A DNA stretch of 64,000 nucleotides from Bifidobacterium moraviense. Lineage in GTDB: Bacteria; Actinomycetota; Actinomycetes; Actinomycetales; Bifidobacteriaceae. The stretch spans positions 1-64,000 of the forward strand of contig NZ_JAAIIH010000004.1 of NCBI RefSeq assembly GCF_012932365.1, written 5' to 3'. Position numbers and translations under genes: made by a program. Under the pieces are notes generated by a model. That model saw only the letters and a list, made by a program, of their open reading frames with translations. It was not told the DNA's origin and did no database searches. The first letter of the stretch is position 1, and each line of letters begins with the position of its first letter. Below are positions 17,443 through 25,458 of this stretch, piece after piece.

Positions 17443-17690
17443 GATTCCTTCTTTGCTCTGTTCCCCGGGGCCGCGGCGGGTCCCGGGCGCCTGGGGATTC
17501 CGCGGGGATGCTTGGGATTCCTTGGGTCTCCTTGGCCTTTGCCGGTTGACACCCGCGAGCGTAATCCCCCAATGTTGCCCGTGCGGGCGCATGCGGATAC
17601 GTCACGGTAACAAACCATTTGCGCGTCGGACCATGCTTTTGGTCGCCGTGCGTCGCAGCGACCGCCGCGCATCGCGACGCCTCGCATCTC

Positions 17691-17940
17691 CGCGCATCCG
17701 ATGTGCTCATTCCATGGCGGCGACGCCGCGGATTGAGCGGATCCAGTTCCCGCGCATCGCAGAATGAGCGGATCCAGTGCCGGAGAGGCCTGAAGCGGCG
17801 CCTCACGCATCGGATATGCTCAATCCGTATCTTCGACGCCGCGGAATGAGCGGATCCAGTTCCCACGCATCACGAAACGAGCGAATCCGATGCGCGGGCG
17901 GCCTCGCAGGACCGTCACGCATCGGATTCGCTCATCGTCC
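17691..17940. repeat. 113/112-bp tandem repeat with inverted sub-motifs
   Basis: Units begin at 17691, 17804 and 17916 (third partial) with CGCATC(C/G)GATnnGCTCA. Each full unit also holds the inverted form GA(A/T)TGAGCGGATCCAG, and a 37-bp core (17722-17758 and 17835-17871) differs at two positions only. This gives seven related sites in both orientations. It lies 250-500 bp upstream of the phospho-lyase gene in the 558-bp gap after the permease. Bases 17443-17690 show no gene. Confidence 0.8.
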
Positions 17941-18000
17941 CGACCGTCCGGTCGCCCCGGGATGCCTATGGCAGATGCCTGATCGTCCCGGGAACGGCCG

Positions 18001-19503
18001 TCAGTCGTCGGTGCGGTACTCCGACTTGCCGCCGGACGCCGCGAACTCCTCCTCCGGGGAGAGCACCAGATGCTTGCGTCCGTAGACCGCGAAGAACACG
18101 GTGGCGAGGACGTAGATCACGACCATCGCGTACACGGCCAGACGGTAGTCGGGGTTGAGCAGCACGGCCACGAAGATCGCGAGGGCGAGCAGGCCGGCCA
18201 CCACCGCGCCCGGCACGCCGAAGCGCGAGACGAACGGGCGCTTGATGTGCGGCATGTTGCGCTTGAGCAGCACGTAGGAGACCATCTGCAGCAGGTAGGC
18301 CAGCACGGCGCCCCACACGGCGATGTTGAGCACCACGGAACCGGCTCCGTCACCGCCGTACGCGATGATGAACAGGGCCGCGAAGCCGATCACGGCGCCC
18401 ACGATCAGACCCCAGTACGGCGTCTTCTGCTTGCCCGTCAGGGACAGGAACGCCGGATAGTAGCCGGCGCGGGACAGCGAGTACAGGTTGCGGCCGTAGG
18501 CGAACATGATGCCCTGGATGGAGGCCAACAGGCCGATGAGCGCGAACGCGGACAGCACCGCGGCGAGGTTGCCGGGCAGGATGGCGCGGTAGCCGTCGAG
18601 CAGCGGCTCGTCGGAGCCGGACAGCGCCTCGGAGCCCATCACGGCCGGGTTGAGGAACACGATGATGAGCGCGGAGAGGCCCAGCGTGAAGATGCACAGG
18701 CGGGACGACTTGGGGATGTTGCGCTCCGGGTCGCGCACCTCCTCGGCGGCCAGCGGCAGCTGCTCGATGCCGAGGAACAGCCACATGGCGAACGGCATGG
18801 CGAAGAAGATCGCGCCGGCGCCGAACGGCAGGAACGCGGAGTTGCCGCCCTCGGGGGCGATGTTGAGCAGGGAGCCGAAGTCGGCCTTGCCGGTCACCAG
18901 CGCGCCCACGCCGAACAGCGCCACGATGGCGAGTGCGGCGATCGAGACCACCTCGGCGAAGCGGAACGACGTCTCGGCGCCCAGCCAGTTCACCACCACG
19001 AAGACGGCGTACAGGGCGAGCCACCAGACCCACTGCAGTCCGGCGTCGTCGAGCGAGAGCCCGGTCAGGTCCGTGAGGATCGCGTCGGCGTACGCGGAGG
19101 AGAAGTAGACGATCGTCGCGGCGGTCATCACGTACTCGATGGTCTCCGCGAGACCGGTGAAGAAGCCGCCCCACGGGCCCATCGCCGCGCGGGCGAACGA
19201 GTAGGCGCCGCCGGTGTGGGGCATGGCGGAGGCCATCTCGGAGATCGAGTTGAGCATGAGGACGTACATCACGTAGACCACGAGGGCCGCGATGAGCATG
19301 CCGCCCCATCCGGCCTGGGCGATGCCTCCGTTCCATCCGGAGAAGTCGCCGGAGACGACGGCCGCGATGCCGATGGCCCACAGGCCGAACGCGCCCGCGG
19401 TTCGCTTGAGCTGTCGCCTCTCGAAGTAGCTTTTGTCGGTGTGCACATAGGTGACGCTGCTCAGGCCGGTGCCCGAGGTCGTCGACGTTGCCGTGGCAGA
19501 CAT
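18001..19503 (-). CDS. APC-superfamily amino acid/ethanolamine permease
   Basis: A 500-aa membrane protein with about 12 hydrophobic segments. The first helix region, FGLWAIGIAAVVSGDFSGWN, followed by LMLNSISEMASAMPHTGGAY and AMGPWGGFFTGLAETIEYV, resembles the ethanolamine permease branch of the APC superfamily more than the large GABA or lysine permease groups. It should import a small amine or amino acid with cations. It lies between the kinase gene (143 bp upstream) and the phospho-lyase gene (558 bp downstream) on the same strand. The start ATG has AGAGAGGAAGG about 7 nt upstream. Substrate is inferred from context. Confidence 0.85.
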   Translation of the reverse strand: MSATATSTTSGTGLSSVTYVHTDKSYFERRQLKRTAGAFGLWAIGIAAVVSGDFSGWNGGIAQAGWGGMLIAALVVYVMYVLMLNSISEMASAMPHTGGAYSFARAAMGPWGGFFTGLAETIEYVMTAATIVYFSSAYADAILTDLTGLSLDDAGLQWVWWLALYAVFVVVNWLGAETSFRFAEVVSIAALAIVALFGVGALVTGKADFGSLLNIAPEGGNSAFLPFGAGAIFFAMPFAMWLFLGIEQLPLAAEEVRDPERNIPKSSRLCIFTLGLSALIIVFLNPAVMGSEALSGSDEPLLDGYRAILPGNLAAVLSAFALIGLLASIQGIMFAYGRNLYSLSRAGYYPAFLSLTGKQKTPYWGLIVGAVIGFAALFIIAYGGDGAGSVVLNIAVWGAVLAYLLQMVSYVLLKRNMPHIKRPFVSRFGVPGAVVAGLLALAIFVAVLLNPDYRLAVYAMVVIYVLATVFFAVYGRKHLVLSPEEEFAASGGKSEYRTDD

Positions 19504-19646
19504 GATGACCGCCTTCCTCTCTAACGGTTTGTCGTATCGGTTCCTTTGCGGATTGGTTGGTTGATGGGTGGATATGTTCAGTTATGAAATCTCGTTCGGT
19601 GCGGCCGCCGATTCAACGCGGCGGACCGTCCGGTGCGGCCGACCGC

Positions 19647-20717
19647 TCAGTGCAGCAGCCACAGCGGATCGTCGAGGTACCGCGCGGCGCACTTCACGCT
19701 GCCGGGCGCCTCCTCGGCGGCCATGCCGTCGGGCAGGGCGTCGGCGCGGTGGTTGGTGGTCCAGCCGAGCATCTGCAGGCGGCGGATCATCGACAGCGCG
19801 CTCATCACGTGCAGCTCGTCGTCGCTGAACGCGCCGGCCACGCGCTCGTAGCCCTTCACCCACGCCTTGGCGAGGTCCGGGGCGTACGGCTCGTGCTCGA
19901 TGAAGCTCAGCGAGGACGCGTAGTCGTAGAGGTACCAGCTGTAGCCGGCGTCGTCGAAGTCGATGATGGTGAGCTTGCCGTCCGGTCCCTTGATCACGTT
20001 GGACGGGCGCAGGTCGGCGTGGATCAGACCCCACGTCTGCGGCGTGCGCGGCACCTTCATCACCACGTCCATCGCCTTCCACAGCGCCTCGTTGCACAGC
20101 GCCTTCTCGTCGTCCGTGAGGTCCGCGGTCTCCCAGCGGCCCCAGCGCGGCGAGGGTCCGACCATGTTGGAGATGTCCCAGTTGAAGCGCGTGAAGCCGT
20201 AGGGCTTGACCCACGTGCGCGACTGCGCGTGGAACTTGGCGGCCCAGCTGCCGATCGTCACGTAGTAGGGCGCGGGGTTGTCGAGGTCCTCGAGCACCGT
20301 GCCCTCCACGAACTTGGTGGAGATCACGGTCCAGCCCACCTGGTTGTTGTCGTGGATCTTGGTGACGAACGTGCCGCGCACCGTGGGCACGGGGTTGATG
20401 AGGCTGATGCCGTCGATGTCGTGCAGGGCGTTGAGCCAGCTGATCTCGGAGGCCACCGCCTCGGGGCCGCCCACGTAGCCGGGCTGGGAGACGCGCACCA
20501 CGCCCTCCGGACGGCCGTCGATGAGCAGCACGAACGTGGCGTTCTCGGAGACGGTGATGAGGTTGAGCTCGGCGCGTTCGTGGTTGATGCCCCACGCGCC
20601 GCACACGCCCTGGAACAGCCAGAACGGCGCCGGGTCGCCCTTCGTGAGCCCGCTGAAGGTGTCCAGGCTGATCACCTGCGTGGGGTTGTCCATGAGGCTT
20701 GCCAGTTGCTGTGCCAT
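19647..20717 (-). CDS. APH-fold small-molecule kinase (aminoglycoside phosphotransferase family)
   Basis: A 356-aa cytosolic kinase. The catalytic loop is HADLRPSN (233-240) and the metal-binding DFDDAG begins at D253, both standard for the choline/aminoglycoside kinase fold. The group includes ethanolamine, choline, homoserine and hydroxylysine kinases. Next to an AGXT2L phospho-lyase and an amine-type permease, a role in phosphorylating ethanolamine or 5-hydroxylysine is the simplest reading; antibiotic resistance is less likely. GGAGGA lies 4 nt before the ATG. It is the first gene of the minus-strand cluster. Its upstream DNA contains GATCC-rich repeats and, about 390-590 bp away, the 62-bp palindrome array. 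Confidence 0.85.
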   Translation of the reverse strand: MAQQLASLMDNPTQVISLDTFSGLTKGDPAPFWLFQGVCGAWGINHERAELNLITVSENATFVLLIDGRPEGVVRVSQPGYVGGPEAVASEISWLNALHDIDGISLINPVPTVRGTFVTKIHDNNQVGWTVISTKFVEGTVLEDLDNPAPYYVTIGSWAAKFHAQSRTWVKPYGFTRFNWDISNMVGPSPRWGRWETADLTDDEKALCNEALWKAMDVVMKVPRTPQTWGLIHADLRPSNVIKGPDGKLTIIDFDDAGYSWYLYDYASSLSFIEHEPYAPDLAKAWVKGYERVAGAFSDDELHVMSALSMIRRLQMLGWTTNHRADALPDGMAAEEAPGSVKCAARYLDDPLWLLH

Positions 20718-20719
20718 AT

Positions 20720-20880
20720 CGTCCTCCGATCCCTGCGTTCGATCCGCGCGGATCCGCGTGGAGTCCCGCCGATGTCTGCCGATCCTTGGCGGACCGTGGA
20801 TGCTCCGATCCGCCGATCCGATGGCCGGCCGGTCCGATGATCCGCTGATCCGCTGATCCGTCGATCCGCATCCGTCGTCT
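20720..20880. repeat. GATCCG-rich simple repeat region upstream of the kinase gene
   Basis: About a dozen GATCC words occur in 160 bp, including an 8-bp tandem TGATCCGC x4 at about 20838-20870. It is the 5' region of the kinase gene. Beyond it, around 20955-20970, lies an AT-rich GAATATTAATG patch that may hold the promoter. No gene is visible in 20718-21106. Confidence 0.7.
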
Positions 20881-21106
20881 GCGTTGATTTGGATTGTGGC
20901 AGAATCGCGCCATGAAATCGCAAGCGGGCTGTTACTGGGCGGTAAAGAATGATCGTGCGAATATTAATGGTCTGTTACCCGCGGCGACGGCGTCGACGGA
21001 GGTTTCTCCCCTCTCCTCCGATGTTCCGCCCCGCGTCCCGTTCGTCGCATGCCCCACTCATCGCGCGCCCTACCCGTCACACGCCCTACCCGTTCCATGC
21101 CCCCGT

Positions 21107-21304
21107 CGCAACGTTGCGATCATCGACCACCTTACGCATCCCCATCGCTACTCCCGATGGCCACCCATCGCAACGTTGCGACAATCAACCACCTTATGCA
21201 TCCCCATCATCACTCCCGATGGCCGTTCATCGCAACGTTGCGATCATCGACCACCTTACGCATCCCCATCGCTACTCCCGATGGCCGCCCACCGCAACGT
21301 TGCG
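21107..21304. repeat. Array of four CGCAACGTTGCG palindromes at exactly 62-bp spacing (locus 1)
   Basis: The perfect 12-bp palindrome starts at 21107, 21169, 21231 and 21293. Each copy is followed by GA-YVATCRACCACC, and each unit also holds the weaker inverted pair CCATCG/CGATGG. The last palindrome ends 5 bp from the stop of the racemase-like gene. The 50-bp intervals are similar to one another at this locus. A second array with identical period is at 51670. The core AACGTT is that of LacI-family operators, but the protein bound, if any, is unknown. Confidence 0.95.
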
Positions 21305-21308
21305 ACGA

Positions 21309-22004
21309 TCATTCGCCGACGATGCGGTCGATGAGGGCGTCGACGTGGATGCGCATGACGTCCATGACGTCCACCGGCAGATCGATGCCGTCGAACGCCA
21401 GCGGCAGTTCCGTGCAGCCCAGCACGATCGCCTCCGCATGCCTCCGCTCGGCCAGCCGGACGGCGATGTCCCTCAGCGTCTTCTGCGTCGTCGGCCTGAC
21501 GATGCCGTATTCCAGTTCCGTTTCGATTGCCTTGGCTATGTACCGTCTGTCCTCGTCGTCCGGCGTGACGACGTCGATGCCATGCGACCGAAACGGCCGT
21601 TGGAAGAAATCGCCGTCCATGGTCGGACCGGTGCCCAGCAGTGCGACGCGACCGTAGTGCCGGTCGGCCGCGTACCGGAGGGACATGTCCAGCATGCTGA
21701 CGATCGGGATGGGCGAGCGCCGCGCGACCTCGTCGAACACCACATGCGGCGTGATGCCCGTGAACGCGGCGAACTCGGCCCCCGCGGACGCGAGATCGGC
21801 GATCCCGCGGGCCAGGTAGTCGACAAGCCCGGCATGGTCGTCCCGTTTGCAGAAGTCCAGCACCTCGAACACGTCCAGACTTTCGATGCTCAGATGCGGG
21901 AACCGGTCGCGTCCCAGACGTCTGCGCACTCCGTCGGTGATCTCCCTGTAATAGATGATCGTGGATTCCGGCCCGGTGCCGCCGATCAATCCCAGTTTCC
22001 GCAT
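21309..22004 (-). CDS. Aspartate/glutamate racemase-family protein with an atypical first active site
   Basis: A 231-aa cytosolic protein of the Asp/Glu racemase fold, starting MRKLGLIGGTGPESTIIYYR. Racemases of this family use two residues, usually Cys/Cys or Thr/Cys, in the two halves. The second is present (C197 in LGCTELPL), but the first segment reads F81-T-G-I-T-P-H87, where Cys or Thr followed by Asn-Thr is expected. It may therefore rely on Thr82, be specialised, or not be a racemase. ATG at 22004 was chosen over 22022 because AAGGGG lies 6 nt before it. It follows phzF by 73 bp on the same strand and ends the azlC-azlD-phzF operon. Confidence 0.8.
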   Translation of the reverse strand: MRKLGLIGGTGPESTIIYYREITDGVRRRLGRDRFPHLSIESLDVFEVLDFCKRDDHAGLVDYLARGIADLASAGAEFAAFTGITPHVVFDEVARRSPIPIVSMLDMSLRYAADRHYGRVALLGTGPTMDGDFFQRPFRSHGIDVVTPDDEDRRYIAKAIETELEYGIVRPTTQKTLRDIAVRLAERRHAEAIVLGCTELPLAFDGIDLPVDVMDVMRIHVDALIDRIVGE

Positions 22005-22077
22005 GTCCGTCCCCTTTTCCATGTTCCGACGATTCGTCAACGCCCTACGGCCATTCCAGGATTCCGAAGCATCGCCG

Positions 22078-22899
22078 TCAGTCGGGCAGGATGGTGCCGA
22101 TGGAGAACAGCGCCGCGCTGCCGCCGAGGCTGACGCGGGAGCCTGCGACCGTGGCATGGATGACGCCGCCGCGCGCCGACGCCTGATATGCGGTGAGCGC
22201 GGGCTTGCCGAGACGCTCGCTCCAGTACGGCAGGATGTGGCAGTGGCCCGAGCCGCAGACCGGGTCCTCGGGAACGCGGAGCTTCGGCGCGAACGAGCGG
22301 GACACGCAGTCGAAGCCCGAGCCCGCGTCGCCGGCCGCCGTGACGTTCGCGAGCAGTCCGGGCAAGGTCTTGAGCAGATCCTGATCGGGATCGAGATCGC
22401 GCACGGTCCGCTCGTCGGGCATCACGCACAGCAGGTCACGACCGAGCCACGCCTCAATGGGACGCGCGCCCAGCGCCCGCTCCATCGCGTCGGTGACCGG
22501 CGTGGGCCTGAGATCGAAGGCCGGGAAGTCCATCGTGAACACGTCGGCGCTGTGATTAGTGCCGGCATCTTCGCCGCGCGCCCGTGTCACGGTCAGCACG
22601 CCGCTCATCGCGCGGAACCGCACCTCGCCGGCATCCGGTTCCACGAACCGCAGCACCACGTAGGCCGAGGCGAGCGTCGCGTGCCCGCACAGGTCGATCT
22701 CGCCGCCCGGCGTGAACCAGCGCAGATGCCATCCCGCCGGCTCGCGCACGATGAACGCGGTCTCGGAGAACCGGTTCTCCATCGCGATGCTCGCCATCAG
22801 CTCGTCCGACGGCCACGATTCCGGCAGGCACACCGCCGCCGGGTTGCCTCCGAACACCTGATCCGTGAACGCGTCCACCACATACTGCTGTATGGCCAT
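22078..22899 (-). CDS. PhzF-family isomerase/epimerase-like protein
   Basis: A 273-aa protein with the two-domain diaminopimelate-epimerase fold of the PhzF family. Family marks are the opening YVVDAFTDQVFGGNPAAVC, the catalytic glutamate E46 in RFSETAF, GGEIDLCGHATLASA, and in the second half PVCGSGHCHI. PhzF isomerises dihydroxyanthranilate in phenazine makers, but most homologues have unknown substrates and no phenazine genes are here. Met at 22899 was preferred to the one seven codons earlier because AAAGGTGG lies 10 nt upstream of it. It follows azlD by about 80 bp and precedes the racemase-like gene. Confidence 0.88.
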   Translation of the reverse strand: MAIQQYVVDAFTDQVFGGNPAAVCLPESWPSDELMASIAMENRFSETAFIVREPAGWHLRWFTPGGEIDLCGHATLASAYVVLRFVEPDAGEVRFRAMSGVLTVTRARGEDAGTNHSADVFTMDFPAFDLRPTPVTDAMERALGARPIEAWLGRDLLCVMPDERTVRDLDPDQDLLKTLPGLLANVTAAGDAGSGFDCVSRSFAPKLRVPEDPVCGSGHCHILPYWSERLGKPALTAYQASARGGVIHATVAGSRVSLGGSAALFSIGTILPD

Positions 22900-22978
22900 A
22901 ATCCGCAAACCACCTTTCATCGCCGATCGTCAGATGCCCCGCCACGAACTCACGACGTGGCCGGAAACCCCAAGCCCG

Positions 22979-23317
22979 TCAGACGAACACCAGCTGGACG
23001 AGCACCATGTACACGATGGTTCCGCCGGCGACGGACACCAGCATGCTGTGGCGCCATCGGTGCAGCAGCACGATCGCAAGGATCGCGATCGCCTCGGGCA
23101 TCCCATGGAATCCGGAGAACGGCGACACGTCCTTGAGCGCGTATACCACCAGCAGACCGGTCATCGCATGCGGCAGCACCCCGCCGAGATAGGTCACGGT
23201 CCTGGGCGGTCGACGCGAATCGGGGAACAGCGCGAACGGCAGGAACCGGGTGAGCATCGTGCCCAGCGAGACCGCCGCGATGGTCGCCACGGCCTGCCAC
23301 GTGGTCATGGTCATCAT
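22979..23317 (-). CDS. azlD: AzlD-type subunit of a branched-chain amino acid exporter
   Basis: A 112-aa membrane protein with four hydrophobic segments. RFLPFALFP and [20 protein letters not shown] are typical of AzlD, the small partner of AzlC in two-component amino acid exporters (BrnFE, AzlCD). The ATG overlaps the azlC stop (ATGA), and GGAGGAAC lies just upstream inside azlC, so the pair is translationally coupled. The substrate is probably branched-chain amino acids or methionine, by family. Confidence 0.9.
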   Translation of the reverse strand: MMTMTTWQAVATIAAVSLGTMLTRFLPFALFPDSRRPPRTVTYLGGVLPHAMTGLLVVYALKDVSPFSGFHGMPEAIAILAIVLLHRWRHSMLVSVAGGTIVYMVLVQLVFV

Positions 23318-24105
23318 TGTTCCTCCCCGTTCCGGACGTCATCCGTTCCGTCCGCATCCTCCAGTCTTGCGCGCAACATCAGGAACGCCACCAGCATCAG
23401 CACCATGGCCGGAATCATGAACCGGTCCGGGCCGAACAGCATCAGGCAGGCCGCAGGCACCAGCAGCCCGACCAACGCGGACACATGGGGCCACGCCGAA
23501 TCCACGACATTCGCAATCATCGAGTGCGAGCGGCCGCTGCCGGCTCTCTCCCGATGCCGATCGTCGTCCCACTGCTCAAGAAGGATCGACAGGAACAGGG
23601 CGGCGAGCACGAACTCGATGCCCTTGGTATCGAACGGCAGCACGCCGCCGGCCAGCCAGCCCAGCACTATTCCGCCGAACCAGTAGGAGCGGCACAGTGC
23701 CGAGACGAACACCATGAACCAGCCCCGGTCGACCGACGCCGGAACATGAACGCTGGAATCGATGGCGAACGTCTCGTCGATCATCGTGAAGATCAGGTAC
23801 GGTTTCTTCCAGCCCAGTCCGCGGAACTTGCTCAGCATCGACAGGCCATAGAACAGATGCCGCGCATTGACCATGATCGCCAGCAGGAACGCGGCCCACG
23901 GATCGAACGCGGACAACAGCAGATTCACGGTGACGAATTCCATCGACCCGGCGAAGATGACGTAGCCCATGGCCAGCGGGTACACGATCGAGAATCCCTT
24001 GGCATGCATGAGCAACCCGTAGGATCCGCCGAAGAACAGGAAGCCGGCGGCGATCGGCAGGGTGGGCGGCAACGCCGCTCGGAACGCCGTACGCAGCAAC
24101 GCCAT
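23314..24105 (-). CDS. azlC: AzlC-type branched-chain amino acid exporter
   Basis: A 263-aa membrane protein of the AzlC/BrnF family. Recognisable segments are [43 protein letters not shown] and [10 protein letters not shown], which make up the conserved N-terminal half. A polar insert rich in Arg and Asp (about residue 180) precedes the last helices. The start at 24105 removes a poorly conserved upstream extension; AGAAGG lies about 10 nt before it. It heads the operon azlC-azlD-phzF-racemase-like and is divergent from a LysR gene across a 168-bp region with a clear LysR-type operator. Confidence 0.92.
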   Translation of the reverse strand: MALLRTAFRAALPPTLPIAAGFLFFGGSYGLLMHAKGFSIVYPLAMGYVIFAGSMEFVTVNLLLSAFDPWAAFLLAIMVNARHLFYGLSMLSKFRGLGWKKPYLIFTMIDETFAIDSSVHVPASVDRGWFMVFVSALCRSYWFGGIVLGWLAGGVLPFDTKGIEFVLAALFLSILLEQWDDDRHRERAGSGRSHSMIANVVDSAWPHVSALVGLLVPAACLMLFGPDRFMIPAMVLMLVAFLMLRARLEDADGTDDVRNGEEQ

Positions 24106-24236
24106 GTCGGAAGGACCTTCTTTCGTTGATGCTTCTGATGAATGTGCCGGACGGTCCAGAATGCACTGGATATGTCCGACGGCGGTCATCGTATGCAGGC
24201 CACACACGATAAGTACAATCAAATTTGCTAATGACC

Positions 24237-24255
24237 GCATAAGCGATGCTTATGC
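24237..24255. promoter_or_regulatory. LysR-type operator
   Basis: GCATAAGC-GAT-GCTTATGC is a perfect 8-bp inverted repeat with a 3-bp centre in the azlC/LysR intergenic region. It contains ATAAG-N5-CTTAT, which fits the T-N11-A pattern of LysR recognition sites, and lies just upstream of the LysR -10, allowing autoregulation. Confidence 0.7.
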
Positions 24256-24261
24256 ATCTTC

Positions 24262-24267
24262 TATGAT
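24262..24267 (+). promoter_or_regulatory. -10 of a probable leaderless lysR-type gene promoter
   Basis: TATGAT ends 6 nt before the ATG of the LysR gene; no ribosome site intervenes apart from GGAATC. Confidence 0.5.
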
Positions 24268-24273
24268 GGAATC

Positions 24274-25152
24274 ATGGACAACCGGTATCTCGCCCTGCGG
24301 CACATCGTCGAATACGGCAGCTTCTCCGCGGCCGCCGACGAACTGCGATGCAGCCAATCGGCCATCAGCCAGATGATCGCCTCGCTGGAAAAGGAGCTCG
24401 ACGTCACCCTGCTCAACCGGCAGCGCGGCGGATGCACGCTCACCGAGGAGGGACGCCAGCTCTACCCGCTCATCGAACGGTACGTGGAGGACGGTCTGCG
24501 CATCCGCGAACGGACCGACGAGATCCTCGGCCTCGACACCGGCGTGATACGCATGGGCACCATCGCCAGCATCTCCGCCCACTGGCTGCCCGGACTCATC
24601 AGCGGATTCCAACGGCGTCATCCGAACGTGCGGTTCGTCCTGCATCAGGGCGACTACACCACCATCCAGGAATGGATCCACAACGGCACCGTCGATTTCG
24701 GGTTCATCAACCCCGCCGCCGCGCGCGACGTGGAGACCATCACCATCAAGCAAGGCGCCATGCTCGCCGTCCTGCCGCACGACCACCCACTCGCCGCACT
24801 CGACCGTGTGCCGCTGGCCGCGCTCGCCAAGGAACCCATGATCCTGCTGGAGGAAGGCCACTACTCTGAGCCGCTGGAAGCGTTCGCGTCGGTCAGTCTC
24901 AGGCCGAACGTGCGGCTGCGCATCCACGACGACTACTCGATCATGACCATGGTCGAGGCCGGATTGGGCTTTAGCATCCTCGCCGAACTCATCCTTCATC
25001 GCATCAGCACCAACTACCGTCTCGCCCTGCGCCCCACCGATCCGCCCGTGGACCGCACCATCGCCGTCGCCTACGCCGACCGCGGCAGGCTTCCTCTCGC
25101 GGCCCGACGATTCATCGAACACCTGCGAGACAACATCGACATGCTGCCTTGA
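24274..25152 (+). CDS. LysR-family transcriptional regulator
   Basis: A 292-aa regulator. Residues 1-60 are the LysR winged helix (ALRHIVEYGSFSAAADELRC, SQSAISQMIASLEKEL), followed by the linker helix and a periplasmic-binding-like effector domain from about residue 90 (IRMGTIASISAHWLPGLISG). It is divergent from azlC and overlaps an inverted-repeat operator, so it most likely controls the azlC-azlD-phzF-racemase operon in response to an amino acid or a product of the PhzF/racemase enzymes. The effector is not known. Confidence 0.93.
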   Translation: MDNRYLALRHIVEYGSFSAAADELRCSQSAISQMIASLEKELDVTLLNRQRGGCTLTEEGRQLYPLIERYVEDGLRIRERTDEILGLDTGVIRMGTIASISAHWLPGLISGFQRRHPNVRFVLHQGDYTTIQEWIHNGTVDFGFINPAAARDVETITIKQGAMLAVLPHDHPLAALDRVPLAALAKEPMILLEEGHYSEPLEAFASVSLRPNVRLRIHDDYSIMTMVEAGLGFSILAELILHRISTNYRLALRPTDPPVDRTIAVAYADRGRLPLAARRFIEHLRDNIDMLP

Positions 25153-25182
25153 ACCAGCAGGCATGAATCGCAGGCGTTTCAG

Positions 25183-25219
25183 GAAAAGAGAAGGGGCCTA
25201 GACAACTTGCCTAGGCCCT
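25183..25219 (-). terminator. tRNA-Ser(TGA) terminator
   Basis: On the minus strand, GGGCCTAG and CTAGGCCC form the stem and CTTCTCTTTT follows. It ends the tRNA-Ser transcript, and the same stem may also stop the LysR transcript from the other side. Confidence 0.75.
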
Positions 25220-25225
25220 GGTTCG

Positions 25226-25310
25226 CGGACAGAGCGAGATTCGAACTCGCGGGGGCTTGCGCCCCAACGGTTTTCAAGACCGTCTCTTTAGACCGCTCAG
25301 ACATCTGTCC
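25226..25310 (-). tRNA. tRNA-Ser (TGA)
   Basis: Acceptor GGACAGA/TCTGTCC, an anticodon loop CTTGAAA giving TGA, a long variable arm (GGGGCGCAAGCCCC) and T-arm GCGAGTTCGAATCTCGC are all present. The discriminator is G; CCA is not encoded. The position beside serS is suggestive but serS has its own promoter. Confidence 0.95.
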
Positions 25311-25458
25311 GGGTTCGCGCGCCGGAAGACGCACGAATGGTCAGTCTAGCACCGACCGAAGATCAGGCCGCCCACGTGATGACGAACGGCCCAGTGGGCC
25401 GTTCGTAGCCGGCGCGACACCACGGAGCGCCGCGCAGAACACAGCAGGCCTGATGGAA

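Noticed and set aside
16078..17592. Extended 504-aa start of the PLP enzyme
   Set aside because: The extra 50 residues are Arg/Pro-rich without homology, and a good ribosome site lies before the Met at 17442.
19647..20717. Aminoglycoside resistance gene
   Set aside because: The kinase fold is shared, but the operon with an amine permease and phospho-lyase points to metabolism.
21107..21304. CRISPR array
   Set aside because: The repeated palindrome is only 12 bp (about 25 bp with flanks), the intervals at this locus are related to each other, and no cas gene is near.
22078..22899. Phenazine biosynthesis
   Set aside because: Only a PhzF homologue is present; no other phz gene exists in the window and most PhzF homologues are unrelated to phenazines.
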